Assembly (NCBI GenBank): GCA_025800245.1
Contig: JAOXSA010000074.1
Coordinates: forward strand, 1-50,876
DNA: 50,876 bases
Source: Amphritea sp.
GTDB taxonomy: Bacteria; Pseudomonadota; Gammaproteobacteria; Pseudomonadales; Balneatricaceae
Reading direction: 5' to 3'
This document shows positions 42,786 through 50,829 of this stretch, piece after piece (position 1 is the stretch's first letter; each line of letters starts with the position of its first letter). A model generated the notes under the pieces. It was not told the origin of the DNA. It saw nothing but the letters and a program-made list of their open reading frames with translations, and did no database searches. A program made the translations under genes and the position numbers.

Positions 42786-43466
42786 ATGGTAACCAGCAAC
42801 CCTATTTTGCAGATGTTTGCGCGCTCTCCTTTCAAGCCGATGCAGGAGCATATTGCCAAAGCTCAGGCCTGCGCAGTGGAACTGATTCCATTCTTTGATG
42901 CTGTCATGGTAGAAGACTGGGACAAAGCAGCTGAAGCCCAACATCGCATTGCGGTTCTGGAAGGTGAAGCGGACACAATGAAAAAAGAGGTTCGCCAGAA
43001 CCTGCCGAAAAGTCTGTTTCTGCCAGTACCTCGCAGTGATCTGCTGAACCTGCTACGCATGCAGGACAAAATTGCTAACCGCGCTAAAGATATTGCAGGT
43101 CTGATGCTGGGCCGTCAGATGACCATTCCTGCAGAAATTCAGCCGATCATGGCGGAATACATCCGTTCCTCCCTGAAAGCCTCCGGCCAGGCACTGGTTG
43201 CCCTGAACGAGCTGGATGAGCTGGTCACTGCCGGTTTCCGTGGCCACGAAGTTGACGTGGTCGAAGAGATGATTCACGAAATCGACGATATGGAGCATGA
43301 CGCCGACGAGATTGAGCGTCAGGTTCGTGCCGAACTGTTCAAAGTCGAAAAAGAGATGCACCCGATTGATGCCATGTTCCTGTATCAGGTCATCAGCTGG
43401 ATCGGAGAAATTGCTGATAAAGCGCAGCAGGTGGGTAGCCGTCTGCAGTTGCTACTGGCTCAGTAA
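42786..43466 (+). CDS. DUF47/TIGR00153 family PhoU-like phosphate-transport accessory protein
   Basis: A 226-residue helical cytoplasmic protein of the PhoU-like DUF47 family (also called Pit accessory protein). It begins LQMFARSPFKPMQEHIAKAQ and has the metal/negative-charge helix motifs HRIAVLEGEADTMKKEVRQ and EIDDMEHDADEIERQVRAEL typical of PhoU repeats. It is always found with Pit-type transporters. It starts 53 bases before the transporter gene and is the first gene behind the Pho box. Likely role: regulating Pit activity or signalling. Confidence 0.93.
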   Translation: MVTSNPILQMFARSPFKPMQEHIAKAQACAVELIPFFDAVMVEDWDKAAEAQHRIAVLEGEADTMKKEVRQNLPKSLFLPVPRSDLLNLLRMQDKIANRAKDIAGLMLGRQMTIPAEIQPIMAEYIRSSLKASGQALVALNELDELVTAGFRGHEVDVVEEMIHEIDDMEHDADEIERQVRAELFKVEKEMHPIDAMFLYQVISWIGEIADKAQQVGSRLQLLLAQ

Positions 43467-43519
43467 CAGCCGGTTAAACCGTTTAAATCCCTTATTAAGA
43501 AGTTAGTTAGGTAAATAAC

Positions 43520-44788
43520 ATGAGCATCATTGCAGAATATGGTGACATTCTGGTCATCATGGCATGTGTTTTCGGATTCTTTATGGCCTGGGGTGTGGGC
43601 GCCAACGATGTTGCCAACGCCATGGGTACATCAGTAGGTTCCAAAGCCCTGACACTGAAACAGGCGATCATGATCGCCATCATCTTTGAATTTGCAGGTG
43701 CCTACCTGGCGGGGGGCGCAGTTACCTCCACCATCCGTAAAGGCATTATTGACCCCGCCCTGCTCTCGGGGACACCGGAATTACTGGTGTACGGGATGCT
43801 CTCGGCGCTGTTGGCTGCCGGTATCTGGCTGCTGATTGCAACAGCGATGGGCTGGCCGGTTTCCACTACCCACTCCATTGTCGGCGCGATTGTTGGCTTT
43901 GCTGCCGTGGGTATCTCGGTGGATGCGGTTAACTGGGGCAAGGTAATGAAGATCGTTGCCAGCTGGGTGGTTTCACCGGTTACGGCGGGGCTTATCGCCT
44001 TTGTCCTGTTCCGCAGTGTGCAAAAGCTGATACTGGACACTGAAGACCCGTTTAAGAACGCCAAAAAATACGTACCGATGTACATCTTCCTGGTGGGCTT
44101 CATGATCTCAATGGTGACCTTCACGAAAGGTCTGAAGCATATCGGTCTGGATCTGAGCTTTGCTTCCAGCTCTGTGATCTCAATCGGCGTGGCGTTCCTG
44201 ACCATGCTGCTGGGTATGACAATGCTGCGTAAGATCCATGCCCGCGCTGAAGACGATCGTGAATACCACTTCGCCAGCGTTGAAAAAGTATTCGGTGTAC
44301 TGATGATGTTCACCGCCTGTGCGATGGCTTTTGCGCACGGCTCGAACGATGTTGCGAACGCTGTAGGTCCTCTGGCTGCAGTTGTTGGTGTCGTGGCATC
44401 TGCCGGTGAAGTTGCACAGAAAACCGCTATGCCAGTATGGATTCTGCTGCTGGGTGGCGGCGGTATCGTTGCCGGCCTGGTGATGTACGGTCACAAGGTT
44501 ATCGCGACTGTCGGTAACAACATTACCGAACTGACCCCAAGCCGTGGCTTTGCTGCAACGCTGGCTGCTGCGACAACGGTTGTATTTGCATCAGGTACCG
44601 GCCTGCCGATCTCCACCACTCATACACTGGTTGGTGCAGTACTGGGTGTAGGCATTGCCCGCGGCCTGTCCGCGCTGAACCTGCGGGTTGTCGGTACCAT
44701 CTTTGTCTCCTGGGTGGTAACCCTGCCAGCGGGTGCCGCGCTGTCCATCATGTTCTTCTTTATCTTCAAGAGCATGTTCGGCGGCTAA
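43520..44788 (+). CDS. Inorganic phosphate transporter, PiT family
   Basis: A 422-residue inner-membrane low-affinity phosphate (metal-phosphate) transporter with about ten helices. The two PiT signature repeats are present: GVGANDVANAMGTSVG near residue 26 and HGSNDVANAVGPL near residue 274, plus two GxPxSTTH-type segments (WPVSTTHSI and LPISTTHTL). It is in an operon with the DUF47 gene and ends at a strong terminator. Which ion drives it (H+ or Na+) is not determined. Confidence 0.96.
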   Translation: MSIIAEYGDILVIMACVFGFFMAWGVGANDVANAMGTSVGSKALTLKQAIMIAIIFEFAGAYLAGGAVTSTIRKGIIDPALLSGTPELLVYGMLSALLAAGIWLLIATAMGWPVSTTHSIVGAIVGFAAVGISVDAVNWGKVMKIVASWVVSPVTAGLIAFVLFRSVQKLILDTEDPFKNAKKYVPMYIFLVGFMISMVTFTKGLKHIGLDLSFASSSVISIGVAFLTMLLGMTMLRKIHARAEDDREYHFASVEKVFGVLMMFTACAMAFAHGSNDVANAVGPLAAVVGVVASAGEVAQKTAMPVWILLLGGGGIVAGLVMYGHKVIATVGNNITELTPSRGFAATLAAATTVVFASGTGLPISTTHTLVGAVLGVGIARGLSALNLRVVGTIFVSWVVTLPAGAALSIMFFFIFKSMFGG

Positions 44789-44814
44789 GCCCCCAATGTT
44801 CAGACAATAGTCAT

Positions 44815-44850
44815 AAAAGGCGGACAGCTTCAGGCTCTCCGCCTTTTTTA
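44815..44850 (+). terminator. Rho-independent terminator after the Pit gene
   Basis: AAAAGGCGGA (44815-44824) and TCCGCCTTTT (44838-44847) form a stem with an inner AGC/GCT pairing in the 13-base loop, followed by a T-run. Confidence 0.87.
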
Positions 44851-44926
44851 TTTGCCGGAAACCCTGCACAATAAACAGCTGAGCCAGAACAATAACAACA
44901 GAACGGACTATCAATACGGACTTTTT

Positions 44927-46078
44927 ATGCTGCAATCACCGCCTGATATGGTCACCATGCTGACCGAACTGATCGCCTGCCCTTCCGTCAGCTGTACCGC
45001 TGCGCACTGGGATCAGAGTAATCTGAATGTGATTGAAAAGCTGGAAACCTGGCTATCCGGTCTGGGCTTTGCAACCGAGGTGATGCCGGTACCCGGCCAT
45101 CCGGAAAAGGCCAATCTGATCGCGACACTGGGCAGCGGCCCCGGCGGGCTGGTGTTGTCCGGCCATACCGACACTGTGCCGTACAATGCTGAACTGTGGA
45201 ACAGTGATCCATTCAAGCTGACCGAAAAAGATAACCGCTTTTACGGCCTTGGCACCTGCGATATGAAAGGCTTCTTTCCTATCGCCATCGAAGCAGCGCG
45301 CAAATTCGCCGACCAGACACTGCAACAACCGCTGATTATTCTGGCCACAGCCGACGAAGAAAGCTCCATGAACGGTGCCCGGGCACTGGCTGAAGCTGGT
45401 CGTCCGAAAGCCCGATACGCGGTGATCGGCGAGCCTACCAGCCTGCGCCCTATCTATATGCATAAAGGCATGATGATGGAACAGGTACGGGTCAAAGGCA
45501 GTGCTGGTCACTCCTCTGATCCCAGCCTGGGCGCCAGCGCTCTGGACGCAATGCACTCGGTACTGGGCGAGCTGATCCAGTTCCGTAAAGAGCTGCAGCG
45601 TGACTACCAGAACAGTGATTTCCGCGTATCAGTTCCTACGCTGAATCTGGGTTGCATTCACGGCGGCGATAACCCCAACCGTATCTGTGGTGCCTGTGAG
45701 GTGGAATATGACCTGCGTCCGTTACCGGGCATGTCTGCCGACCTGTTACGGGAAAGCATCGCCAGACGCCTGCAACCTCTGAACGAACAGTTCGGTGTAG
45801 AGATTGCGACTGAGGCCCTGTTCCCGGGCATTCCGCCATTCCAGAATGACAAGCACTCGGAACTGGTCAGCACTGCTGAGAAACTGACCGGTTATGAGGC
45901 TGAAGCGGTTGCCTTTGGTACAGAAGCGCCATTCCTGCAACAGCTGGGGATGGATACCATTGTCATGGGTCCGGGTTCCATCGATCAGGCCCACCAGCCG
46001 GACGAGTATCTGGCGCTGGACCAGATCAAACCGACCGTGGCAGTTCTGGAACAGCTGATCGGCAAATATTGCCTCTGA
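44927..46078 (+). CDS. argE: Acetylornithine deacetylase
   Basis: Hydrolyses N-acetylornithine to ornithine in arginine synthesis. The 383-residue M20 metallopeptidase-family protein shows the metal ligands in LSGHTDTVPY, GLGTCDMKGF, ADEESSMNGA (catalytic Glu pair) and VIGEPTSL, and the dimerisation domain between. The frame extends to 44852, but that codon overlaps the upstream terminator; ATG 44927 gives the standard ArgE length. The argA gene follows 122 bases later. No ARG box was identified. Confidence 0.95.
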   Translation: MLQSPPDMVTMLTELIACPSVSCTAAHWDQSNLNVIEKLETWLSGLGFATEVMPVPGHPEKANLIATLGSGPGGLVLSGHTDTVPYNAELWNSDPFKLTEKDNRFYGLGTCDMKGFFPIAIEAARKFADQTLQQPLIILATADEESSMNGARALAEAGRPKARYAVIGEPTSLRPIYMHKGMMMEQVRVKGSAGHSSDPSLGASALDAMHSVLGELIQFRKELQRDYQNSDFRVSVPTLNLGCIHGGDNPNRICGACEVEYDLRPLPGMSADLLRESIARRLQPLNEQFGVEIATEALFPGIPPFQNDKHSELVSTAEKLTGYEAEAVAFGTEAPFLQQLGMDTIVMGPGSIDQAHQPDEYLALDQIKPTVAVLEQLIGKYCL

Positions 46079-46084
46079 TAGCGC

Positions 46085-46127
46085 CGGTGGCCGCCTGACC
46101 GGTCACCGCTGCATGCTTGGCTTTTTT
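46085..46127 (+). terminator. Possible terminator between argE and argA
   Basis: CGGTGGCCG (46085-46093) and CGGTCACCG (46100-46108) pair at 8 of 9 positions, with a T6 run about 13 bases later (46122-46127). The distance to the T-run makes this a weak call. Confidence 0.4.
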
Positions 46128-46200
46128 ACCGAGAAGGCCTACAGTAGCGGTATCTGTATACTGATTACTAACACATCTATCTAACGCACTGATTTTAATC

Positions 46201-47541
46201 GTGAATGACGACGCTACCCAATACGTAAACTGGTTCCGCCACAGTTCTCCCTATATCAACGCACATCGGGGGAAAACCTTCGTCCTGATGCTGGGAGGCG
46301 AGGCGCTCGCCGATACCAATTTCGCCAATATTATTCACGATATCGCCCTGCTCAACAGCCTGGGCGTTAAGCTGGTGCTGATCCACGGTTCCCGTCCACA
46401 GATTGAAGCACGACTGCAACAGCAGCAGATCGAAACTCATATGCATCACCATCTGCGGGTGACAGACGCGCAGACCCTGCAGTGTGTCATTGAAGCCGCC
46501 GCCAGTCTGCGCACCGAGATCGAAGCCCGGCTGTCGATGGGGCTGGCGAATTCACCGATGCACGGCGCCAAAATCCGTGTCTGCAGCGGTAATTTTGTCA
46601 CCGCCAGACCGGTCGGCGTCTATGATGGTGTCGATCTGTGCCATACCGGCGAAGTACGGCGAGTCGACAGTGAAGCGATCCGTCAGCAGTTACAGAATGC
46701 CAATATCGTGCTGCTGTCCCATCTGGGCTACTCGCCTACCGGCGAGATCTTTAATCTGGGTGTGGAAGATGTCGCCACACAGGTAGCGATCAGCCTTAAA
46801 GCCGACAAACTGATTATGTTTGGCGAACAGAGCGGCGTGGTCGACAGCAATGATCAGACCCGTTCCGAGCTGCTGGCCGATACTGCCGAACGGCTGGTGA
46901 ATCAGTATCTGTCCCGCAACAGCGATCCGGATCAGCTACCGAGCGAGGTTGCCCGTCAGCTTCAGGCTGCTGTAAAAGCGTCCCGTAACGGTGTACCCCG
47001 CAGTCACCTGATCAGCTATCGGCATGATGGCGCACTGTTATCTGAGCTATTCAGCCGTAACGGTATCGGCACTATGGTGATCGAACAGTCGTACGAACAG
47101 GTACGTCCAGCTACCATTGAGGATGTCGGTGGTATTCTGGAACTGATTCAACCGATGGAAGATGCCGGCATTCTGGTACGTCGCTCCCGAGAGCTGCTGG
47201 AAGCAGAAATTGGTCGTTTTACGGTAGTGGATCTGGATGGCGCGATTATCGGCTGTGCAGCACTCTATCCGTTCCCGGAAGACAAAGCCGGTGAACTGGC
47301 CTGCGTTGCTATATCTTCTGAATATCGTGGCGGGGACCGGGGTGAGAAACTGTTAGAAGCGGTACAGCAATCGGCGCTGGAACAACAGCTTGAGCAGCTG
47401 TTTGTCCTGACTACCCGTACCGCACACTGGTTTATCGAACGGGGCTTCCGCGAGGTAGAAGTAAGCCAGTTGCCCAACGGCAAGCAGGAGCTCTACAACT
47501 TCCAGCGTAACTCTAAAGCGTTTGCCAAGGCTCTTAAGTAA
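46201..47541 (+). CDS. argA: N-acetylglutamate synthase (amino-acid N-acetyltransferase)
   Basis: The first committed step of arginine synthesis: acetyl-CoA plus glutamate to N-acetylglutamate. The 446-residue classical ArgA has an amino-acid-kinase-like regulatory domain (residues about 20-285; VLMLGGEALAD, LVLIHGSRPQIEARL), usually feedback-inhibited by arginine, and a C-terminal GNAT domain (about 295-440) with VAISSEYRGGDRGEKLLEAV as the acetyl-CoA loop. Translation starts at GTG 46201. It lies downstream of argE, but the 122-base gap may hold its own promoter. Confidence 0.96.
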   Translation: MNDDATQYVNWFRHSSPYINAHRGKTFVLMLGGEALADTNFANIIHDIALLNSLGVKLVLIHGSRPQIEARLQQQQIETHMHHHLRVTDAQTLQCVIEAAASLRTEIEARLSMGLANSPMHGAKIRVCSGNFVTARPVGVYDGVDLCHTGEVRRVDSEAIRQQLQNANIVLLSHLGYSPTGEIFNLGVEDVATQVAISLKADKLIMFGEQSGVVDSNDQTRSELLADTAERLVNQYLSRNSDPDQLPSEVARQLQAAVKASRNGVPRSHLISYRHDGALLSELFSRNGIGTMVIEQSYEQVRPATIEDVGGILELIQPMEDAGILVRRSRELLEAEIGRFTVVDLDGAIIGCAALYPFPEDKAGELACVAISSEYRGGDRGEKLLEAVQQSALEQQLEQLFVLTTRTAHWFIERGFREVEVSQLPNGKQELYNFQRNSKAFAKALK

Positions 47542-47561
47542 AGCTCTCAAATAAAGCTAAT

Positions 47562-47624
47562 CGCTGCTGGAAGCAGCTCGCTACAGGGAATATGTCTTTG
47601 TAGCGAGGGCCTTCCAGGCCCGAC
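47562..47624. repeat. REP-like pair, GTAG ends facing inward
   Basis: The left unit read on the minus strand is GTAGCGAG, stem CTGCT, loop TCC, stem AGCAG, then CGA (47562-47584). The right unit on the plus strand (47600-47624) is GTAGCGAG, stem GGCCT, loop TCC, stem AGGCC, then CGA. CTCGCTACA (47577-47585) also pairs with TGTAGCGAG (47599-47607). The pair lies between convergent argA and the sensor kinase gene. The units share head and loop with those at 21936-21998 but have different, self-complementary stems. Confidence 0.75.
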
Positions 47625-47639
47625 CATGCAACGACTTTT

Positions 47640-48989
47640 CTAACTCAGCGGTAGCCGGATACTGAATTCGGCACCGCCCAGATCCGCTTCACTGATCTGC
47701 AGTTCACCGTCGTAGCTACTGAGAATATCCACTGCTACGGACAGGCCTATACCCTGTCCCGGCGCGGATGTGTCTGCCCGTTCACCACGTTTGAGGATAG
47801 TCTGGCGCCTATTCGGCGACACCCCCGGACCATCGTCGGCAATATTGATATGCAACAGCGATCCCTGCTGGAGCAGTCTGACGGCAACTTCGGAATAGCC
47901 ATATTTGAAAGCATTCTCCAGCACATTACCCAGCAGTTCCATCAGATCCCGTTCGTCGGCAGGCAACTGGAAATCTCCAGCCAACTGCAGATCCGTGACG
48001 ATCTGTTTATCACGGTAGACCTTCTGTAATGCAGTCACCATCCGTTCAATCAGCGGAGCCACCGGTACTTTCTGAGCCAGTGTCCGGCCCTGGCTTTTTA
48101 CTGCACGGGCCAACTGATACTGCACAATCTGATCCATACGGCTGGCCTGTTCCGTCACCAGCGCCTGATATTCAGGAAAATCCAGTTTCTCCTGCTCAGC
48201 GCCACGCATCACAGCCAGAGGCGTTTTCAGGCTATGGGCCAGATCTCCTAAGGTATTGCGATAACGTTCCCGTTGCTGACGTTCATTGTGGATAAGCAGG
48301 TTGAGGTTATCGGTCACCGCCTGCACCTCGGTAGGATAGGTGCCGGTCAGGGTATCGCTTTCGCCCTGTTCGATACGTTTCAGATCAGCTGCCAACCGGG
48401 TTAATGGCTGCAGACCCCAGCCAATCAGAGCGGCCTCCACTATCAGAAACAGGACTATCGCTGCACTCAGCCAGCCCCATAACTGAGTATTAAAGGCTTT
48501 CTGCTCCGCTTTTACCGACTCATTGGATTCCAGCACGGTGAAAAGATAATGGTTTTCTTTGCCTTCTATCTCCCACAACAGGGCGAACTGATAGACGAAC
48601 AGGTTCTGTCCCGGCAGTTCAAAGAAGTTGCTTTCACCGGTATCCAGCCGCGCTGTTGCCAGCTGAGCCAGGGTTCCGTCGGGTATCAGCGTGCTGGAAT
48701 CGGAACGCCAGATTCTCCGACCATTATCGGCATGCAGAAAACCATAAAGACCTGACTCCAGCTGGCTGTAACGGGGTTCCTGCAGAGTATCCGGAATGGT
48801 GATCTCATCACCACTCAGCTCTGCAGCACCAAGAATAAGATAAACCTGAAGCTTCAGGCGCTCCTCTTCGGCGACTTCAAGACTGTGATGAAAAGCCTGC
48901 TGCAGGGCAAAACCGGTGAGTCCGAAGAACACCGGCAATAACAACAGAGAGGCCAGCAGCAGACGGGCCCGGAGGGCGCGGGGCATCAT
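47640..48989 (-). CDS. Sensor histidine kinase, PhoQ-like
   Basis: A 449-residue membrane kinase with two transmembrane segments (about residues 8-28 and 173-193) flanking a periplasmic sensor domain, then HAMP, HisKA and HATPase domains. Phospho-acceptor His252 lies in LGDLAHSLKTPLAVMRG, the H-box form typical of PhoQ-like kinases. The N-box is LLGNVLENAFKYG and the G-boxes DDGPGVSP and GQGIGLSVA. The signal is probably divalent cations or envelope stress, by family analogy. The start overlaps the regulator's stop by 4 bases (ATGA). Confidence 0.92.
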   Translation of the reverse strand: MMPRALRARLLLASLLLLPVFFGLTGFALQQAFHHSLEVAEEERLKLQVYLILGAAELSGDEITIPDTLQEPRYSQLESGLYGFLHADNGRRIWRSDSSTLIPDGTLAQLATARLDTGESNFFELPGQNLFVYQFALLWEIEGKENHYLFTVLESNESVKAEQKAFNTQLWGWLSAAIVLFLIVEAALIGWGLQPLTRLAADLKRIEQGESDTLTGTYPTEVQAVTDNLNLLIHNERQQRERYRNTLGDLAHSLKTPLAVMRGAEQEKLDFPEYQALVTEQASRMDQIVQYQLARAVKSQGRTLAQKVPVAPLIERMVTALQKVYRDKQIVTDLQLAGDFQLPADERDLMELLGNVLENAFKYGYSEVAVRLLQQGSLLHINIADDGPGVSPNRRQTILKRGERADTSAPGQGIGLSVAVDILSSYDGELQISEADLGGAEFSIRLPLS

Positions 48990-49678
48990 TCGCTGACAGA
49001 AGCCCCGGCAGGCAGATCAAAGCGGTAACCCAAGCCACGGACTGTTCCGATCGGGTTCAGGCTCTGATCAGGATCAAGTTTCTGACGCAGGCGGCGGATA
49101 AATACCTCCAGCACATTACTGTCCCGGTCATAATCCTGATGATACAGGTGCTCAGTCAGCTCACTTTTAGAAATCACTTTGCCGGCATTCAGCATCAGAT
49201 ATTCCAGCGTGCGGTATTCATAGCTGGTCAGTTTGACCGGTTCATTATTGAGATAAACATTGCGGCCACTGCTGTCCAGTTTCAACGGACCGAACTCCAG
49301 CACCGGCTTAGCATGACCGGCAGCCCGACGCAGCAGAGCATTCAGGCGTGCCATCAGTTCTTCCATATGGAACGGCTTGACCAGATAGTCATCGGCACCG
49401 GCTTCCAGACCTTCCACCTTATCCTGCCAGTCCCCCCGGGCGGTCAGGATAATAATCGGGAAATTCACCTCCCGACTGCGCCACTGGCGGATAACCTCGA
49501 CACCGGACATTTTCGGCAGTCCCAGATCGACAATGGCCAGATCATAGGGAAACTCACTGCCCAGATAGAGCCCTTCTTCACCGTCTTCCGCTTCCTCGAC
49601 GGCATAGCCGTTATCCTGCAGACTGGTGACCAGCTGACGTCTCAGATCGCTATCATCTTCGATGACCAACAGCTTCAT
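48986..49678 (-). CDS. OmpR-family response regulator, PhoP-like
   Basis: A 230-residue regulator with a receiver domain (LLVIEDD acidic pocket; phospho-acceptor Asp in IVDLGLPKMSG, residue 53 of the long form; Lys in LVKPFHMEEL) and a winged-helix DNA-binding domain (LTSYEYRTLEYLM, then DRDSNVLEVFIRRLRQKL). The frame opens at TTG 49684, but AAGGAG is placed for ATG 49678. It is coupled to the kinase gene. PepSY and glycine-zipper envelope genes lie directly upstream on the same strand and are likely in its operon or regulon. Confidence 0.94.
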   Translation of the reverse strand: MKLLVIEDDSDLRRQLVTSLQDNGYAVEEAEDGEEGLYLGSEFPYDLAIVDLGLPKMSGVEVIRQWRSREVNFPIIILTARGDWQDKVEGLEAGADDYLVKPFHMEELMARLNALLRRAAGHAKPVLEFGPLKLDSSGRNVYLNNEPVKLTSYEYRTLEYLMLNAGKVISKSELTEHLYHQDYDRDSNVLEVFIRRLRQKLDPDQSLNPIGTVRGLGYRFDLPAGASVSE

Positions 49679-49724
49679 ATTCAATTACTCCTTTACAACC
49701 TAACGCATCCCCCGGGACACGGTT

Positions 49725-50027
49725 TTACTGCAGTTTTTTACCTGTTGCAGCGTCAAAAATCAGGGTCTTCACCCGGCCATCCTTAACGATACGAATATGG
49801 TGAACTGACTTACCATTGCTCGATCGGGTTTCTGCTTTCACCACTTTACCGCCCTGTTGTTGCCGGGCTTTTGCAGCCGCCTGCTGCAGTGTTAATCCAC
49901 CACCGGCAAGCTGTACCTCAACAGGTACCGGAGCCGTCTGTAAAAACGGATCAGCGGTGGTCGCCATCGCTGGTACTGCCAGGAGCACCAACAATGACAA
50001 AGCAATTTTTTTCAGCCCATTCAGCAT
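49725..50027 (-). CDS. PepSY-domain periplasmic protein
   Basis: A 100-residue exported protein with a signal peptide (KKIALSLLVLLAVPAMA) and a single C-terminal PepSY-like domain (LTLQQAAAKARQQQGGKVVK, ending RVKTLIFDAATGKKL). Such small PepSY proteins commonly lie next to PhoP/PhoQ-like systems and may modulate the sensor or periplasmic proteases. It lies 46 bases before the regulator start and 26 bases after the glycine-zipper gene, so all four genes may form one transcript. Confidence 0.87.
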   Translation of the reverse strand: MLNGLKKIALSLLVLLAVPAMATTADPFLQTAPVPVEVQLAGGGLTLQQAAAKARQQQGGKVVKAETRSSNGKSVHHIRIVKDGRVKTLIFDAATGKKLQ

Positions 50028-50053
50028 GGCGTATCACCCTATTCATACAACTG

Positions 50054-50599
50054 TCAGGAGACCGGCACGACATTCACCCGAACCCGGATACGGCGACCCG
50101 GATCATGATCCATACGGGTATGATAGGTACGGCCGTTATAGCGGTAAGTTACGTTGTAACCGGTAACCCGTTCATAATACTCGATATCATGAGTGACATT
50201 ACAGCGTGTCTCGGTGCGATAATGTACTCTGTCCTCACCATAGGCACTTTTCCTGGTTACGTCATGCCCGATTGAGGCCCCCAGTACAGCACCTACGACA
50301 GCACCAACCTTTTTATTGTCGGTACCAGCCCCCAGCTCATTACCGATCGCACCACCGATAATGCTGCCCAGAATCGGGCCGGTGTATGACTTACGGTGAC
50401 GGGAAGGCTCCTGATAGCGTACCTCTTCATCCCAGCACTCACGGCGCGGAACACGGCGTTCCGACTGAATAACAATCGGCTCCACATGAGTCACTTTGGC
50501 ATAGTCCCGATGGTCATTATTGCCGTAGCGCGGTCCCGCCTCGGCGGTTCCCACGGCCATTCCCAGTACCATCAGACTGGCAGTTAAAATCTTGTTCAT
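50054..50599 (-). CDS. Glycine-zipper 2TM-domain envelope protein
   Basis: A 181-residue exported protein with a signal peptide (KILTASLMVLGMAVGTAEA), a basic/charged middle region and a glycine-zipper segment (ILGSIIGGAIGNELGAGTDN, then VGAVVGAVLGASIGHD) as in SlyB/Rcp-type outer-membrane proteins. The C-terminal part is Tyr/Arg-rich (RVTGYNVTYRYNGRTY) with a YE-x-V surface-antigen-like pattern. There is no lipobox, so it is not an obvious lipoprotein. The frame opens at 50653, but AAGGAG lies before ATG 50599. A CpxR-like box lies 86-100 bases upstream. Confidence 0.85.
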   Translation of the reverse strand: MNKILTASLMVLGMAVGTAEAGPRYGNNDHRDYAKVTHVEPIVIQSERRVPRRECWDEEVRYQEPSRHRKSYTGPILGSIIGGAIGNELGAGTDNKKVGAVVGAVLGASIGHDVTRKSAYGEDRVHYRTETRCNVTHDIEYYERVTGYNVTYRYNGRTYHTRMDHDPGRRIRVRVNVVPVS

Positions 50600-50684
50600 G
50601 GTTACTCTCCTTCTCATCCACATCTCTGGAGTCTGTGGTTGATTATTGAGCAACCGGACTGAATCGATCCTGAACTGATCCGGC

Positions 50685-50699
50685 TTTACATTTCTTTAC
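50685..50699 (-). promoter_or_regulatory. CpxR-like box upstream of the glycine-zipper gene
   Basis: On the minus strand the sequence is GTAAA, five bases (GAAAT), GTAAA, an exact match to the CpxR consensus GTAAA-N5-GTAAA. It lies 86-100 bases before the ATG at 50599, a suitable place for activation. An OmpR-family regulator other than CpxR, including the one encoded here, could use a similar direct repeat. Confidence 0.5.
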
Positions 50700-50719
50700 A
50701 CTGCTTAGTGTGCAGATAC

Positions 50720-50771
50720 AAAAAAACCGCCCTGCGAGGCTGTGTAAAAACAGCGTTAACTGAGCGGTTTT
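50720..50771 (-). terminator. Terminator for a minus-strand gene entering from the right
   Basis: On the minus strand AAAACCGC (50771-50764) pairs with GCGGTTTT (50730-50723) and is followed by a run of T. An inner hairpin (GCTGT and ACAGC) lies between. The upstream gene is mostly outside the window. Confidence 0.6.
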
Positions 50772-50778
50772 GATTATC

Positions 50779-50810
50779 AAGAGCCCTGCGTTAGCGGGGC
50801 TCTTTGCTTT
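50779..50810. terminator. Second GC-rich hairpin next to the window edge
   Basis: AAGAGCCCTGC (50779-50789) pairs with GCGGGGCTCTT (50794-50804) with one mismatch around a 4-base loop. A broken T-run follows on the plus strand. It probably works with the neighbouring terminator. Confidence 0.5.
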
Positions 50811-50829
50811 TCAAGTGATCAATTAATCA

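Noticed and set aside
44852-44926. Longer N-terminus for argE
   Set aside because: The earlier TTG codon lies next to the Pit terminator, and the extra residues are outside the normal ArgE length; ATG 44927 is preferred.
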